From assembly GCF_030315685.1 (NCBI RefSeq), contig NZ_JASXSI010000023.1, positions 20,590 to 84,589 on the forward strand: 64,000 nucleotides of DNA, in the 5' to 3' direction. The position numbers and the translations under genes are program-made. The DNA comes from Gordonia sp. ABSL11-1. GTDB lineage: Bacteria; Actinomycetota; Actinomycetes; Mycobacteriales; Mycobacteriaceae. The notes beneath the pieces were generated by a model. It searched no databases. It was not told the DNA's origin and saw only the letters and a program-made list of their open reading frames with translations. Of this stretch, positions 27,061 to 35,707 are shown piece by piece. Position 1 is the stretch's first letter. Each line of letters opens with the position of its first letter.

Positions 27061-28005
27061 TTGTCGGTCCCGCCCGACCCGTCGATCGTCCGGGTCCCCG
27101 GAGACTGGCACCATTTCGACGTCCGCGCGAACGGCGTCCGGTTCCATGCCGTCGAGGCCGACGGCCGGTGGTCGGCGGATCGTCCACTCGTGTTGCTGCT
27201 ACACGGCTTCGGTGAGTTCTGGTGGAGCTGGCGACATCAGATCACCGCACTGGCGGAGGCGGGATACCGGGCCGTCGCCGTCGACCTGCGTGGCTACGGC
27301 GACACCGACAAACCGCCTCGCGGCTACGACGGTTGGACACTGACCGGCGACACCAACGGACTCGTCCGCTCCCTCGGCCACACGGACGCGACACTCGTCG
27401 GTCACGCCGACGGCGGGCTGGTCTGCTGGGCGACGGCCACCCTGCACCCGCGCGTGGTCAACCGCATAGCCGTCGTCGCATCGCCGCATCCACGCGCACT
27501 GCGTCGCGAGGTCATCCGCAACCGACGACAGCGGTCGGCGTTCCTCACCGGTTTCCTCCGCAATCAGCTCCCCCGCGTCGGTGAGCGCCACCTGACCCGA
27601 CGCGACGGAGCATTCATCGAGGAGTTCTTCGCCGAGCGCGCATCCAACGGCTGGCAGGACACCGACGACTACACCGAGACCATCCGGCGCAATCGCGAAG
27701 CGGTCCAGATCCCGTATGTCGCGCACTGCAGCCTCGAGTACCAACGCTGGGCGTTCCGCTCCCAGTTCCGCCCCGACGGTGTGCGATTCATGGACCTCAT
27801 GAACCAGCGGCTGCACATCCCCGTCCTGGCGCTGCGCGGCCGCGAGGACCCGTACATCCTCGACCACCTGATGGCGGCCAGCCAGCGATGGGCCGCGCAC
27901 ATGGATTACCGGCAGGTCGACGGCAGCGGGCACTTCGCCCACCAGGAGCAGCCTGGCCAGGTCACCGACCATCTCGTCGAACTACTTGCCCGCGAACCCT
28001 TCTGA
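27061..28005 (+). CDS. ephE: Alpha/beta hydrolase, EphE-like epoxide hydrolase
   Basis: 314 residues. The oxyanion loop LLLHGFGEFWWSWRHQ and the nucleophile elbow LVGHADGGLVCW place the catalytic Asp where epoxide hydrolases have it. GREDPYILD holds the likely acid, and GSGHFAHQEQPG the base His. It starts with TTG at 27061, 3 nt after the holin-like gene, so the two form an operon. Synteny matches Rv3670 (ephE). The substrate is not known; epoxide hydrolysis is inferred from family. Confidence 0.85.
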   Translation: MSVPPDPSIVRVPGDWHHFDVRANGVRFHAVEADGRWSADRPLVLLLHGFGEFWWSWRHQITALAEAGYRAVAVDLRGYGDTDKPPRGYDGWTLTGDTNGLVRSLGHTDATLVGHADGGLVCWATATLHPRVVNRIAVVASPHPRALRREVIRNRRQRSAFLTGFLRNQLPRVGERHLTRRDGAFIEEFFAERASNGWQDTDDYTETIRRNREAVQIPYVAHCSLEYQRWAFRSQFRPDGVRFMDLMNQRLHIPVLALRGREDPYILDHLMAASQRWAAHMDYRQVDGSGHFAHQEQPGQVTDHLVELLAREPF

Positions 28006-28039
28006 GGCCGCACCTGCCGCCGGAAGCATCCGCCACTTC

Positions 28040-28073
28040 GCCGACCGTGCCCTGTTTTTCGCCGATCGTGCCC
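28040..28073 (-). repeat. Two inverted copies of the 21-bp repeat core
   Basis: GCCGACCGTGCCC (28040-28052) and GCCGATCGTGCCC (28061-28073) are 21 bp apart. They are exact reverse complements of the cores GGGCACGGTCGGC and GGGCACGATCGGC found in the tandem array at 28142-28268. Transcripts crossing the region could fold into long imperfect stems. Confidence 0.7.
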
Positions 28074-28141
28074 TGGATTCCATCGATCGGGTCCGATGCC
28101 GGCATGATCGGGAATGTCGCGTACGGCGGGCGGGTCGGTGT

Positions 28142-28268
28142 GGGCACAATCGGCAGAATTCTGGGCACGGTCGGCGGGGTCCGGGGCCCCGATCGGCGGG
28201 ATTCTGGGCACGGTCGGCGCGATTCTGGGCACGATCGGCGCGATTCTGGGCACGATCGGCGAGGGTCA
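28142..28268 (+). repeat. Tandem array of six 21-bp units
   Basis: Units start at 28142, 28163, 28184 (22 bp), 28206, 28227 and 28248, each based on GGGCACGATCGGCGCGATTCT. The last unit includes the marP stop codon. The array fills the gap between convergent ephE-like and marP genes. Copy number may vary between strains. Confidence 0.85.
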
Positions 28269-29465
28269 GGCGTGCACGCAGGCCTGCGTGCTCACCCGCG
28301 CCGAGCGCCCCTCCGAATCGGTGAAGTTGCTCTGCACCTGCTTGGCGGTCAACACGAATCCGGTCTGGTCGGTGGTGTCCTCGGCGGCACCGAACACCAC
28401 GCCGAGCACCTCGCCGTCGGCGTTGATCATCGGGCCACCGGAGTTGCCCTGGCGGATCTGGCCGCGCACGGTATACACCTCACGCAAGATGCGTCCGGCG
28501 CGATAGATGTCCGGCCCGGACAGGTTGATCACGTCGCGGACGCGGACGGCGTTCACCGTGAACGGACCGGCTTCCGGATAGCCGAGCACGATCGCATCGT
28601 CTCCGGTGCGGGCCTCGCGGTCGGCGAACGGCAGTGCGGGCGCGGTCAATCCGGGGACGTCGAGGACCGCGATGTCGTTGCTGCTGTCGAACAGCACCAC
28701 CCGCGCGGGCAGTTGCTGACCGTTCGGCGACGTCGCGGTCAGCCGACGGGTACCGGCCACCACGTGAGCATTGGTCATGACCCGCTCGGGCGACACGACG
28801 AATCCACTGCCCTCGAGAGCTTGCCGACAACTCGGCGCGTTGCCCTCGATCTTGATGATGCTCGGCCGCACCTGGTCGACGACGGGCAGCGTGAGCAAGG
28901 CCTGGTCGGGCGGTCCGACGTTCGCGACCGGGGTGCGGCCGAACGGACCGATGACCTGCGGCAGACCCGTGTTGTCGAGGAGCGCGCTGAAATCCTTGGG
29001 CAGATCGCGTAACCATTGCGGCGCAAGGACGTCGACGCCGCCGAGTACCTTCGAGCCGCGGACAGCGGTGGACACCTGGGTCTCGGCCGAACTGCTCAGC
29101 GGGATGGCCAGCAGCCATGCGGCCACCAGCACCGCGATCACCTGCAGCACCGAACCGATGACGCTGTCGATGCGGCGCACGCCCCGCGAACGGATTCCGC
29201 TGCGTGCGGCGCGGCCCAGGACCATGCCCGACACCTCGCCGACGATGATCAGACCGACGAGCAGGATCACCCCGACGAGCAGCCGCACCGTGCGGTCGTC
29301 GAAGTTCGAGATGACGTGCGGTGCAAGCAGAATCCCGGCGACGGCACCCAGGATCACGCCGAGAAACGCCAGGGCCGACGCGACGGCGCCCTGCCGGAAT
29401 CCGCTGGCGGCCGCGAGTAACGCGATCACGAGAACGATGAGGTCCACCCATGCGGACCCGCTCAT
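28266..29465 (-). CDS. marP: Membrane serine protease MarP-like
   Basis: 399 residues. The N-terminal 140 residues form four transmembrane helices of CvpA type, followed by a periplasmic trypsin-like protease. The triad is visible: His in TNAHVVAGT, Asp in SSNDIAVLDV, Ser in RQGNSGGPMI. Two cysteines (APSCRQA and the C-terminal CVHA) could pair, as in the M. tuberculosis enzyme. MarP keeps the cytoplasm neutral in acid and supports resistance to oxidative stress. It overlaps the NUDIX gene by 4 nt, in the order seen for Rv3671c-Rv3672c. Confidence 0.93.
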   Translation of the reverse strand: MSGSAWVDLIVLVIALLAAASGFRQGAVASALAFLGVILGAVAGILLAPHVISNFDDRTVRLLVGVILLVGLIIVGEVSGMVLGRAARSGIRSRGVRRIDSVIGSVLQVIAVLVAAWLLAIPLSSSAETQVSTAVRGSKVLGGVDVLAPQWLRDLPKDFSALLDNTGLPQVIGPFGRTPVANVGPPDQALLTLPVVDQVRPSIIKIEGNAPSCRQALEGSGFVVSPERVMTNAHVVAGTRRLTATSPNGQQLPARVVLFDSSNDIAVLDVPGLTAPALPFADREARTGDDAIVLGYPEAGPFTVNAVRVRDVINLSGPDIYRAGRILREVYTVRGQIRQGNSGGPMINADGEVLGVVFGAAEDTTDQTGFVLTAKQVQSNFTDSEGRSARVSTQACVHA

Positions 29466-30310
29466 CGACGACCGCCCCGGCGCTCGTCGTCGAGCAGCTC
29501 CTGCCGCATCGGGTCCGACAACACCGACGCCTCGCCGACGATCTGCGCGCTGCCGGCGGCCTCGATCGCCTCGTCGAGCGGGCGGACGTCATCACGATCC
29601 CAGGGCACGTCCCACCCCGCCACCTCACTGATCGCCGCGATGAGCCCACCGGTGAATCCCCACACCAGAAGCCCGTCGACCATGAAGGCAGGACCGCGAT
29701 AGGCGCGCGCGCCCAGCACTTTTCGTTCCACCTGGAATCGACTGGCCGGCGACAGCAGCTCACGGAGATTGACCCGGGCGACCCGGGCCGTCTCCGCGGT
29801 GTCGATCACCCGGACATCGCCGGGTCGGCTCCAGTGTGCGAGGACGGGTGTGACGTCGAAACCGGACACCGGCACCGGGAACGACGGGAGGTTGGCGACG
29901 ATGTCGACACCGTCGGCGACGAGGCCGGTCTCCTCCTGCGCCTCACGCAGCGCGGTTCCGACCGGGAAGTCGTCGCCGGGGTCGACGGCGCCACCGGGGA
30001 AGGCGACCTGCCCGCTGTGTTGGCGCAGGGTGGGCGCGCGCTCGGTGAGCAGCACCTCGGCATCGGCGGGGAGACCGCCGGGGTGATCGGCGGCGCCGTC
30101 CCAGCTGCCGGAGAGCAGCACCAGGACCGCTGCATCACGGCGGTTGCGCCCGAGCATCGACGCCCAGCGGGTCCGGTCGCCGCCACGATTCATCACCGAG
30201 TCCGTGACCGCCGTGACATCGATGATCAGCCGTCGCATCCAGGGCGGGATCTGCTCGGTCGGCACGACTGGTCCCGACGACCGCGCTCCCGACGATGAGC
30301 CACCAGTCAT
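29462..30310 (-). CDS. NUDIX hydrolase, CoA-pyrophosphatase-like
   Basis: 282 residues. The region RQHSGQVAFPGGAVDPGDD and the NUDIX box around GTALREAQEETGL are of the type in CoA/coenzyme pyrophosphatases (YeaB/NudL-like); the first acidic position of the box is Asp rather than Glu. It overlaps both neighbours by 4 nt (marP and the thioredoxin gene). Corresponds to Rv3672c. Likely cytosolic removal of nucleotide diphosphate derivatives; the substrate is inferred. Confidence 0.87.
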   Translation of the reverse strand: MTGGSSSGARSSGPVVPTEQIPPWMRRLIIDVTAVTDSVMNRGGDRTRWASMLGRNRRDAAVLVLLSGSWDGAADHPGGLPADAEVLLTERAPTLRQHSGQVAFPGGAVDPGDDFPVGTALREAQEETGLVADGVDIVANLPSFPVPVSGFDVTPVLAHWSRPGDVRVIDTAETARVARVNLRELLSPASRFQVERKVLGARAYRGPAFMVDGLLVWGFTGGLIAAISEVAGWDVPWDRDDVRPLDEAIEAAGSAQIVGEASVLSDPMRQELLDDERRGGRR

Positions 30311-31068
30311 GTCGTCACCCCCAGATACTGCTGCACCGCATCGGCGATCTGGTCGGGGTTCTCGAACACCTGAGGCAGCACCTCGGCAACTGTGCCATCC
30401 GGTTGCACCAGGATCGTCGACGGGAACACCCGCGGCGCGCCCAGCGCGGCCGCGATCCTCGCATCCGTGTCCATCACGACAGGTAGATGCACCCCGGTCT
30501 CGGTGAGGAATTTCAGCGCCAGATACGGGTTCTGGGCCCCCTCCTGCGCGTGAACCGTCAGCACTGAGACCTGATCGCCGGCGCGGTCCGCGTACGCAGC
30601 GAGTTCAGGCAGCTCCCGACGACACGGCAGACACCAGACGGCCCACATGTTCACGAGCAACGGCTTGCCGGCGGTACCGGCACCGACGCCGTAGGACCGG
30701 CCGTCGGCCAGGCACGGCGCGCTGACGCCCGCGAGGACCGAGCCCTCGCCGACCGGGAGCCCGGTCGTCGGGCACGGTGCGAGCGCGGCCTCGGTCCGTG
30801 CCTGCGCGAGTTGGGCGTCGTCGACCTGTGCGTCGGTGGCCCGCGCGCCGGACGCCGTCGGCAATGCTCCTGATCCGGGCCCCGCGCCGTCGTCGCGCGG
30901 CCAGATCGCGACGATCAGCGCGATCATCACGACGATGAAGACGACGGTCCAGCGGGCCGCCGCCGGGAACCGACGGCGCGGGCGGCCCAGCCGCGCGGTC
31001 GTCTCGGGTGGGTCGGGTTCCGACGCCGGATCGGTGGGATCGGGATCGGTGGTGGGGGTCTGGTTCAC
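30307..31068 (-). CDS. Membrane-anchored thioredoxin-like protein
   Basis: 253 residues. One N-terminal transmembrane helix (WTVVFIVVMIALIVAIW) is followed by a linker and a TlpA-like thioredoxin fold facing outside, with the redox motif WCLPCRRELPE. The long linker holds extra cysteines (LAPCPTTG and SAPCLADG) that might pair. Start GTG 31068 overlaps the nth stop (GTGA). It corresponds to Rv3673c, part of the marP-nudix-trx-nth operon, and probably reduces exported disulfides. Confidence 0.88.
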   Translation of the reverse strand: MNQTPTTDPDPTDPASEPDPPETTARLGRPRRRFPAAARWTVVFIVVMIALIVAIWPRDDGAGPGSGALPTASGARATDAQVDDAQLAQARTEAALAPCPTTGLPVGEGSVLAGVSAPCLADGRSYGVGAGTAGKPLLVNMWAVWCLPCRRELPELAAYADRAGDQVSVLTVHAQEGAQNPYLALKFLTETGVHLPVVMDTDARIAAALGAPRVFPSTILVQPDGTVAEVLPQVFENPDQIADAVQQYLGVTT

Positions 31069-31856
31069 TGCGCCGACAGTCCGGCCAGATCCAACAGGTG
31101 TTCGGTCTCCGGGCCCTTCACCAGCCGGGCGGCCTCCGTCTTGTCCATCGGACCGGTCCCGGCGGCGGGGCAGTCCTTGGCGAGGATGCACACCCCGCAG
31201 GCCGGTTTGCGCGCGTGGCACACCCGGCGTCCGTGGAAGATCACCCGGTGCGACAGGTCGGTCCACTCCTTGCGCTCGATCAGCTCACCGACGGCGTGCT
31301 CGATCTTGACCGGATCGGTCTCCGTGGTCCATCCCCAGCGCTGGACCAGTCGGGCGAAGTGGGTGTCGACGGTGATCCCGGGCACCCCGAACGCGTTGCC
31401 GAGCACGACGTTGGCCGTCTTGCGACCGAAGCCCGGCAGTGTGACGAGTTCCTTCAGCGTGCTCGGCACCTCGCCGTCGAACCGTTCGACCAACGCCTGT
31501 CCGAGCCCGATGATCGAGTTCGCCTTGTTCCGGTAGAAGCCGGTGGTGCGGATCATCTCCTCGAGTTCCGTGCGGTCGGCCTCGGCGTAGGACTGTGCGG
31601 TGGGGTACTTCGCGAACAATGCCGGGGTCACCATGTTGACCCGGACGTCGGTGCACTGGGCGGACAGGATCGTGGCGACCGACAACTCGAGCGGCGTGGT
31701 GAAGTCGAGCTCGCAGTAGACGTGCGGGAAGGCGACCTGCAGGGCCCGGTTCATCCGTCGGGCGCGACGGACCAGACCGAGCGGTGTCTCGGGCGCCCTG
31801 GATCGACGGGGACGGGCCGGGGTCACGGAGGCGTCCGGGGTCTTGCGTGCACTCAC
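31065..31856 (-). CDS. nth: Endonuclease III (DNA glycosylase/AP lyase)
   Basis: 263 residues. The helix-hairpin-helix LPGFGRKTANVVLGNAFG carries the catalytic Lys, and VDTHFARLVQRWGW the catalytic Asp. The C terminus has the 4Fe-4S pattern C-x6-C-x2-C-x5-C (CHARKPACGVCILAKDC). It removes oxidised pyrimidines from DNA. Start GTG 31856 is chosen because TAACCT lies 7 nt upstream, suggesting a leaderless message; ATG codons at 31943 and 32072 are less likely. Confidence 0.95.
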   Translation of the reverse strand: MSARKTPDASVTPARPRRSRAPETPLGLVRRARRMNRALQVAFPHVYCELDFTTPLELSVATILSAQCTDVRVNMVTPALFAKYPTAQSYAEADRTELEEMIRTTGFYRNKANSIIGLGQALVERFDGEVPSTLKELVTLPGFGRKTANVVLGNAFGVPGITVDTHFARLVQRWGWTTETDPVKIEHAVGELIERKEWTDLSHRVIFHGRRVCHARKPACGVCILAKDCPAAGTGPMDKTEAARLVKGPETEHLLDLAGLSAQ

Positions 31857-32013
31857 CTGATTCAGGTTAGCCAGATCGCCGACAACGGACTCGCGGACCG
31901 TGTCCGACTCCCGGATTTCGTTGTCGCCGGGTAGGCGACGCATTGGTAACAAGTGGGTGAAGGCGGCCACTCGGGTTGGCGGGAGGGAGATCGGATTGTG
32001 TTTACTGTTCCCC

Positions 32014-32286
32014 ATGCAAGGTCTCGCCGCGCTGCTCTTCCCGGCTGTCCTGATGCTTTTCGCTCTTGCCATGGAAAAGGTTCAGACCAGGATCGATCGT
32101 CTCGCGGTTTCCCGCGATCACGTCGAGGAGTTCCTCGAATCGGCAGACGCCGACCAGGTGGACACGCTGGCCAAGGAGGGTTTCCCGGCCGCGCTCGACG
32201 AGTTCCGCAGCCGCCGCACGAAAGGTGAGCCCGCCGCCGCGGGTACCGAGGCCACCCTGCGGACATCTCCGCAGCGGGCCAGCTGA
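32014..32286 (+). CDS. Small single-pass membrane protein, Rv3675-like
   Basis: 90 residues. The first 20 are hydrophobic (MQGLAALLFPAVLMLFALAM); the rest is a charged, helical, cytosolic tail (EKVQTRIDRLAVSRDHVEEF). The location between nth and crp, on the crp strand, matches Rv3675. Function unknown. The start is the ATG at 32014; TTTACT lies 7 nt upstream, so it may be leaderless. Confidence 0.75.
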   Translation: MQGLAALLFPAVLMLFALAMEKVQTRIDRLAVSRDHVEEFLESADADQVDTLAKEGFPAALDEFRSRRTKGEPAAAGTEATLRTSPQRAS

Positions 32287-32471
32287 ACCGGCGGATCCAC
32301 CACCAGAGGAGTTGCGCGACTCGCCGCAATGGTGCGGCCAGTGACCCATTCAACACTTATGCTTGGGCTGCGGGTAGCGTTGCACGAGGCAACACTGCAG
32401 CCGGCGGCACGTGCGGAATCCTGGTGTGCGGTTGTCATGCGAGTGTGATCAGGACGAGAAAGGTTCCTTAG

Positions 32472-33146
32472 GTGGAGGACGTACTGGCGCGGGCCGGCAT
32501 ATTCCAGGGTGTCGAGCCCTCTGCCGTCGCGGCGCTGACCAAACAGCTTCAACCGGTCGATTTCCCTCGCGGCCACGTGATCTTCCACGAGGGCGAACCC
32601 GGTGACCGGCTGTACATCATCCTGTCCGGCAAGGTGAAGGTCGGCCGTCGTTCTCCCGATGGCCGCGAGAACCTGCTGACGATCATGGGACCGTCGGACA
32701 TGTTCGGCGAGTTGTCCATCTTCGACCCCGGGCCACGGACGTCGTCGGCGACGACGGTGACCGAGCTACGCGCGGTCTCGATGGACCGCGACGCCCTTCG
32801 GGCGTGGATCAAGGATCGCCCGGAGATCGCCGAGCAGCTCCTGCGCGTGCTCGCGCGTCGTCTGCGCCGGACCAACAACAACCTGGCCGACCTGATCTTC
32901 ACCGACGTCCCGGGCCGTGTCGCCAAGCAGCTGCTGCAGCTGGCGCAGCGTTTCGGTACGCAGGAGGGCGGCGCACTCCGCGTGACGCACGACCTGACCC
33001 AGGAAGAGATCGCACAGCTCGTCGGCGCGTCCCGCGAGACGGTCAACAAAGCCCTCGCCGACTTCGCGCAGCGCGGCTGGCTGCGCCTCGAGGGCAAGAG
33101 CGTGCTGATCGCCGACTCCGAGCGCCTCGCCCGCCGCGCCCGCTAG
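32472..33146 (+). CDS. crp: cAMP receptor protein (Crp/GlxR)
   Basis: 224 residues, exactly the length of M. tuberculosis Crp (Rv3676). The cyclic-nucleotide domain includes GEPGDRLYIILSGKVKVG and the phosphate-binding loop FGELSIFDPGPRTSSATTV. The C-terminal winged helix has the recognition helix ASRETVNKALADFAQRG. It binds cAMP and controls many carbon and respiration genes through TGTGA-N6-TCACA sites. It starts at GTG 32472 with AAAGG about 9 nt upstream. I see no Crp box in its own upstream region. A strong terminator follows. Confidence 0.96.
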   Translation: MEDVLARAGIFQGVEPSAVAALTKQLQPVDFPRGHVIFHEGEPGDRLYIILSGKVKVGRRSPDGRENLLTIMGPSDMFGELSIFDPGPRTSSATTVTELRAVSMDRDALRAWIKDRPEIAEQLLRVLARRLRRTNNNLADLIFTDVPGRVAKQLLQLAQRFGTQEGGALRVTHDLTQEEIAQLVGASRETVNKALADFAQRGWLRLEGKSVLIADSERLARRAR

Positions 33147-33174
33147 GTCTCGCGGACACCACAGACCAGGAGGC

Positions 33175-33212
33175 CCCCACCGATCCGGATCGCTTCGGAT
33201 GTCGGTGGGGGT
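33175..33212. terminator. Bidirectional terminator between crp and the MBL gene
   Basis: CCCCCACCGA-TCCG (33175-33188) pairs with CGGA-TG-TCGGTGGGGG (33197-33212), with a short loop and a 2-nt bulge, then TCCTTTGTGTT. It serves convergent crp and the hydrolase gene ending at 33226. Confidence 0.8.
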
Positions 33213-33225
33213 CCTTTGTGTTCCG

Positions 33226-34092
33226 TCAGTGCTCGCGCAAATACTCCAGCTGCGCCTTGACCGACATCCGCGCAGCCGGCCACAGCTTCTTGTCGACGTC
33301 GGCGTAGACCTTCCGCACGACCTTCATCGGCTTCGCCTTCTTCGCCGAGACGCCGAGATCGTCGAGCGCCGCGACGATCTGATCGATCCGCTCCTCGCGA
33401 TGCTTCTTGTAGTACCGGGCCACCGGACCGACCTGCGGATGATCCGGTCCGTGGGCGGGTAGCAACACCGCGTCCTCACCCTCGACGATGATCCGGTTCA
33501 GCGAGTTCAGGTAGTCGCGCAGCGTGCCGTCCGACGGGTCGATGACCGTCGTACCGCTGCCGAGGATCGTGTCACCGGTCAGCAGTGCGCGCCGGTCCTC
33601 CCACTCCACCAGGAAGCTCACCGAGTCACCCGTGTGGCCAGGGGTGTACAGCACAGTGATGCGCAGCCCGGCGATCTCGATCACCTCGCGATCGGCAAGC
33701 GGTGCGGCCCCGTGCGTGTACTTGGCCGACCGTGCACGCACCGGGACATCGACCCGTTTCCGCAGCCGTGCGATGGCGCCCGTGTGGTCGAAGTGCCGGT
33801 GGGTGATCAGCACGAGTGCGATGCCCGGCTGCTCCGCGACCCGCTTGACGTGACCCTTCTTGTTCGGCGGCCCCGGGTCGACGACGACGCATTCCGCACT
33901 GCCCGGCGCCCGCAGAATCCACGTGTTGGTCCCGTCGAGCTCCATGTTGCCGGGGTTGTTGCAGAGCAGGACGGAGGCGTACGGCGTCACCCCACGCACG
34001 ACGCCGTACGCCGGATGCACCGGGACGTCCCCCGCCTGGTGTGCGATCTCGTCACCGGCAGTGTCCCCGGCGTCACTCCCGTTGTCGGTCAT
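33226..34092 (-). CDS. MBL-fold metallohydrolase, Rv3677c-like
   Basis: 288 residues. The metal motif THRHFDHTGA, the LYTPGHTGDSVSF histidine and the LLTGDTILG aspartate are all present, so the dinuclear metal site should be complete. The C-terminal helical region (YYKKHREERIDQIVAALDDL) is of the LACTB2-like group, whose members include RNases and thioesterases. Start at ATG 34092 (MTDNGSDAG); an ATG 33 nt upstream is also in frame. Substrate unknown. Confidence 0.87.
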   Translation of the reverse strand: MTDNGSDAGDTAGDEIAHQAGDVPVHPAYGVVRGVTPYASVLLCNNPGNMELDGTNTWILRAPGSAECVVVDPGPPNKKGHVKRVAEQPGIALVLITHRHFDHTGAIARLRKRVDVPVRARSAKYTHGAAPLADREVIEIAGLRITVLYTPGHTGDSVSFLVEWEDRRALLTGDTILGSGTTVIDPSDGTLRDYLNSLNRIIVEGEDAVLLPAHGPDHPQVGPVARYYKKHREERIDQIVAALDDLGVSAKKAKPMKVVRKVYADVDKKLWPAARMSVKAQLEYLREH

Positions 34093-34152
34093 GCCTTCCG
34101 ACACTACCCATGACGCAACCGCCACCCGGCGACGGGCGTGGTTGCGATCACA

Positions 34153-35292
34153 TCAGAGCGAAGTCGGCTCAGGGGTTACGGGTCCGGTGTCGTCGGCCGC
34201 CTCGTCGACGACCTTCGGTACGAACTCGCTCTGCAGGCTCTTGAGCAACGCGGCGCCCTGCGTGACCACCCCGGTCATCACCTCGTTGACGCCCTCGGCG
34301 CCGTTGAACACCGTGAGGTTCGACGACCCGAGCCCCTTCGCGATCTCGCCGACCAGGGCCGGCAGCTGTTCGATGATCTGCTGATCGAGTGCGATGCGAT
34401 TGTGCTTCGCGGCGGCCGCGGACTGGATCTCGACGGCACGCGCGTCGGCCTCGGCGATGATCTGGGTGCGGCGGGCCTCGGCCTCGGCAGGCTTGACGAC
34501 CTCCGAGATCAGTTGCTGCTCACGCAGATCTGCCTGTGCCTGGGCCAGCACCGACTGCTCGCGGATGATCTCCTGGTTGACCCGCGCCTCCGCGAGCGGA
34601 CCGGCCTGGGCCGCTTCGGCGTTCGCCTTGTCGGTCTCGGACTTGATCTGAGCACGCTTGATAGAGGTCTCCCGCTCGTAGTCGGCCTGGTTGCGCAGCG
34701 ACTCCTGCTGCGCCTTGGCCGATTCCTGGTCCGCGCGGGCACGCTCGACCGCCGCCTCGCGCTGCACCTTCGCGATGTTGGGTGCGGCGAGCGCGTTGAT
34801 GTAACCGGAGTCCATGTCGTCGATGGACTGGATCTGGAACGAGTCGACCACCAGGCCGATGGAACCCATCTCACGCTTGGACGCCTCGAGCACCTGCCGG
34901 GCGAGCGTGTCGCGTTCGCGAATGATCTGCTCGACGGTCATCGACCCGACGATCGACCGGAGGTGGCCCGAGAAGACCTGCCCGGTGAGCTGATTCATCT
35001 CGTTCTCCTGTTCGGAGATGAATCGCTGCCCGGCGTTGACGATGGACGCGACATCGCCGCCCACCTTGTGCGCGATCACCGCACGCACGTTGAGCTGGAT
35101 GCCCTGGGTCGTCACGCACACCTCGCGGATCTGGGCCTCGTGCAACGCCATCGACAGGAAGCGGACCTTACGGAAGAACGGCATGACCCATTTGCCGTGG
35201 CCGACGACGACGTCGAACGGCGCTCCCTCCTGGCCCTTCTTGCCCGAGATCAGCATCGCCTCGTCGGGTTCGGGAACGTTGTAGCCGAGCAT
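34153..35292 (-). CDS. Flotillin-like SPFH-domain protein
   Basis: 379 residues. An SPFH/band 7 domain (about residues 5-190, with VCVTTQGIQLNVRAVIAHKVG) is followed by a long Ala/Glu/Gln coiled coil (AQQESLRNQADYERETS...) and a flexible end, the flotillin plan. No transmembrane helix is obvious at the N terminus, so it may be peripheral. GAGGAGG lies 6 nt before the ATG at 35292. It lies 139 bp downstream of the NfeD-like gene; NfeD and flotillin genes are paired in many bacteria and organise membrane microdomains. Confidence 0.87.
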   Translation of the reverse strand: MLGYNVPEPDEAMLISGKKGQEGAPFDVVVGHGKWVMPFFRKVRFLSMALHEAQIREVCVTTQGIQLNVRAVIAHKVGGDVASIVNAGQRFISEQENEMNQLTGQVFSGHLRSIVGSMTVEQIIRERDTLARQVLEASKREMGSIGLVVDSFQIQSIDDMDSGYINALAAPNIAKVQREAAVERARADQESAKAQQESLRNQADYERETSIKRAQIKSETDKANAEAAQAGPLAEARVNQEIIREQSVLAQAQADLREQQLISEVVKPAEAEARRTQIIAEADARAVEIQSAAAAKHNRIALDQQIIEQLPALVGEIAKGLGSSNLTVFNGAEGVNEVMTGVVTQGAALLKSLQSEFVPKVVDEAADDTGPVTPEPTSL

Positions 35293-35431
35293 TATGCCCT
35301 CCTCAGTCGGTGCACCGCACGGGAGATGCGCGCGGCGCGAACACGATCACCTCTTGGACGGCTCATGCTACGGCCTGGTTCCATGCTGTCGTTCGCTCGG
35401 ACGACAGATCTCGGCGCCACGGACAGCGAGG

Positions 35432-35707
35432 TCAGGCGGGGGCCGGGAACCACGGCTCGACCTCGATGACCCGCCCCGGCCGGACACCGATGACCAGAAC
35501 CGTACGATCGAGCTCGACCGGCTCGGCGGCTGTGGCCAGATATCGCTCGGTGCCGCCGCCGACGGCCAGTTCCACCTCGCCCAATGGGTCGCCACCGGGT
35601 ATGGCGAGGGTGACCACGCCCGTCGCACCGATCACGCCGTCCCCTTCCGATCCAGCCGCGGACATCCGCGGTGGCACAACCGTAGCCGCGACGACGACGG
35701 CCGTCAC
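35432..35707 (-). CDS. Short NfeD-like OB-fold protein
   Basis: 91 residues. The block VIGATGVVTLAIPGGDPLGEV followed by two further beta-strand stretches ending RVIEVEPWF has the pattern of the NfeD soluble C-terminal domain. The N terminus is a short Val/Ala-rich segment (VTAVVVAATVVPPR), too short for the usual multi-helix NfeD, so this is a truncated form. Start GTG 35707 overlaps the MFS stop (GTGA), implying coupling with the transporter gene. The call rests on the downstream flotillin and pattern similarity. Confidence 0.65.
   Translation of the reverse strand: MTAVVVAATVVPPRMSAAGSEGDGVIGATGVVTLAIPGGDPLGEVELAVGGGTERYLATAAEPVELDRTVLVIGVRPGRVIEVEPWFPAPA

Noticed and set aside
28142..28268. 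CRISPR array
   Set aside because: Units are directly adjacent with no unique spacers and no cas genes nearby; it is a plain tandem repeat.
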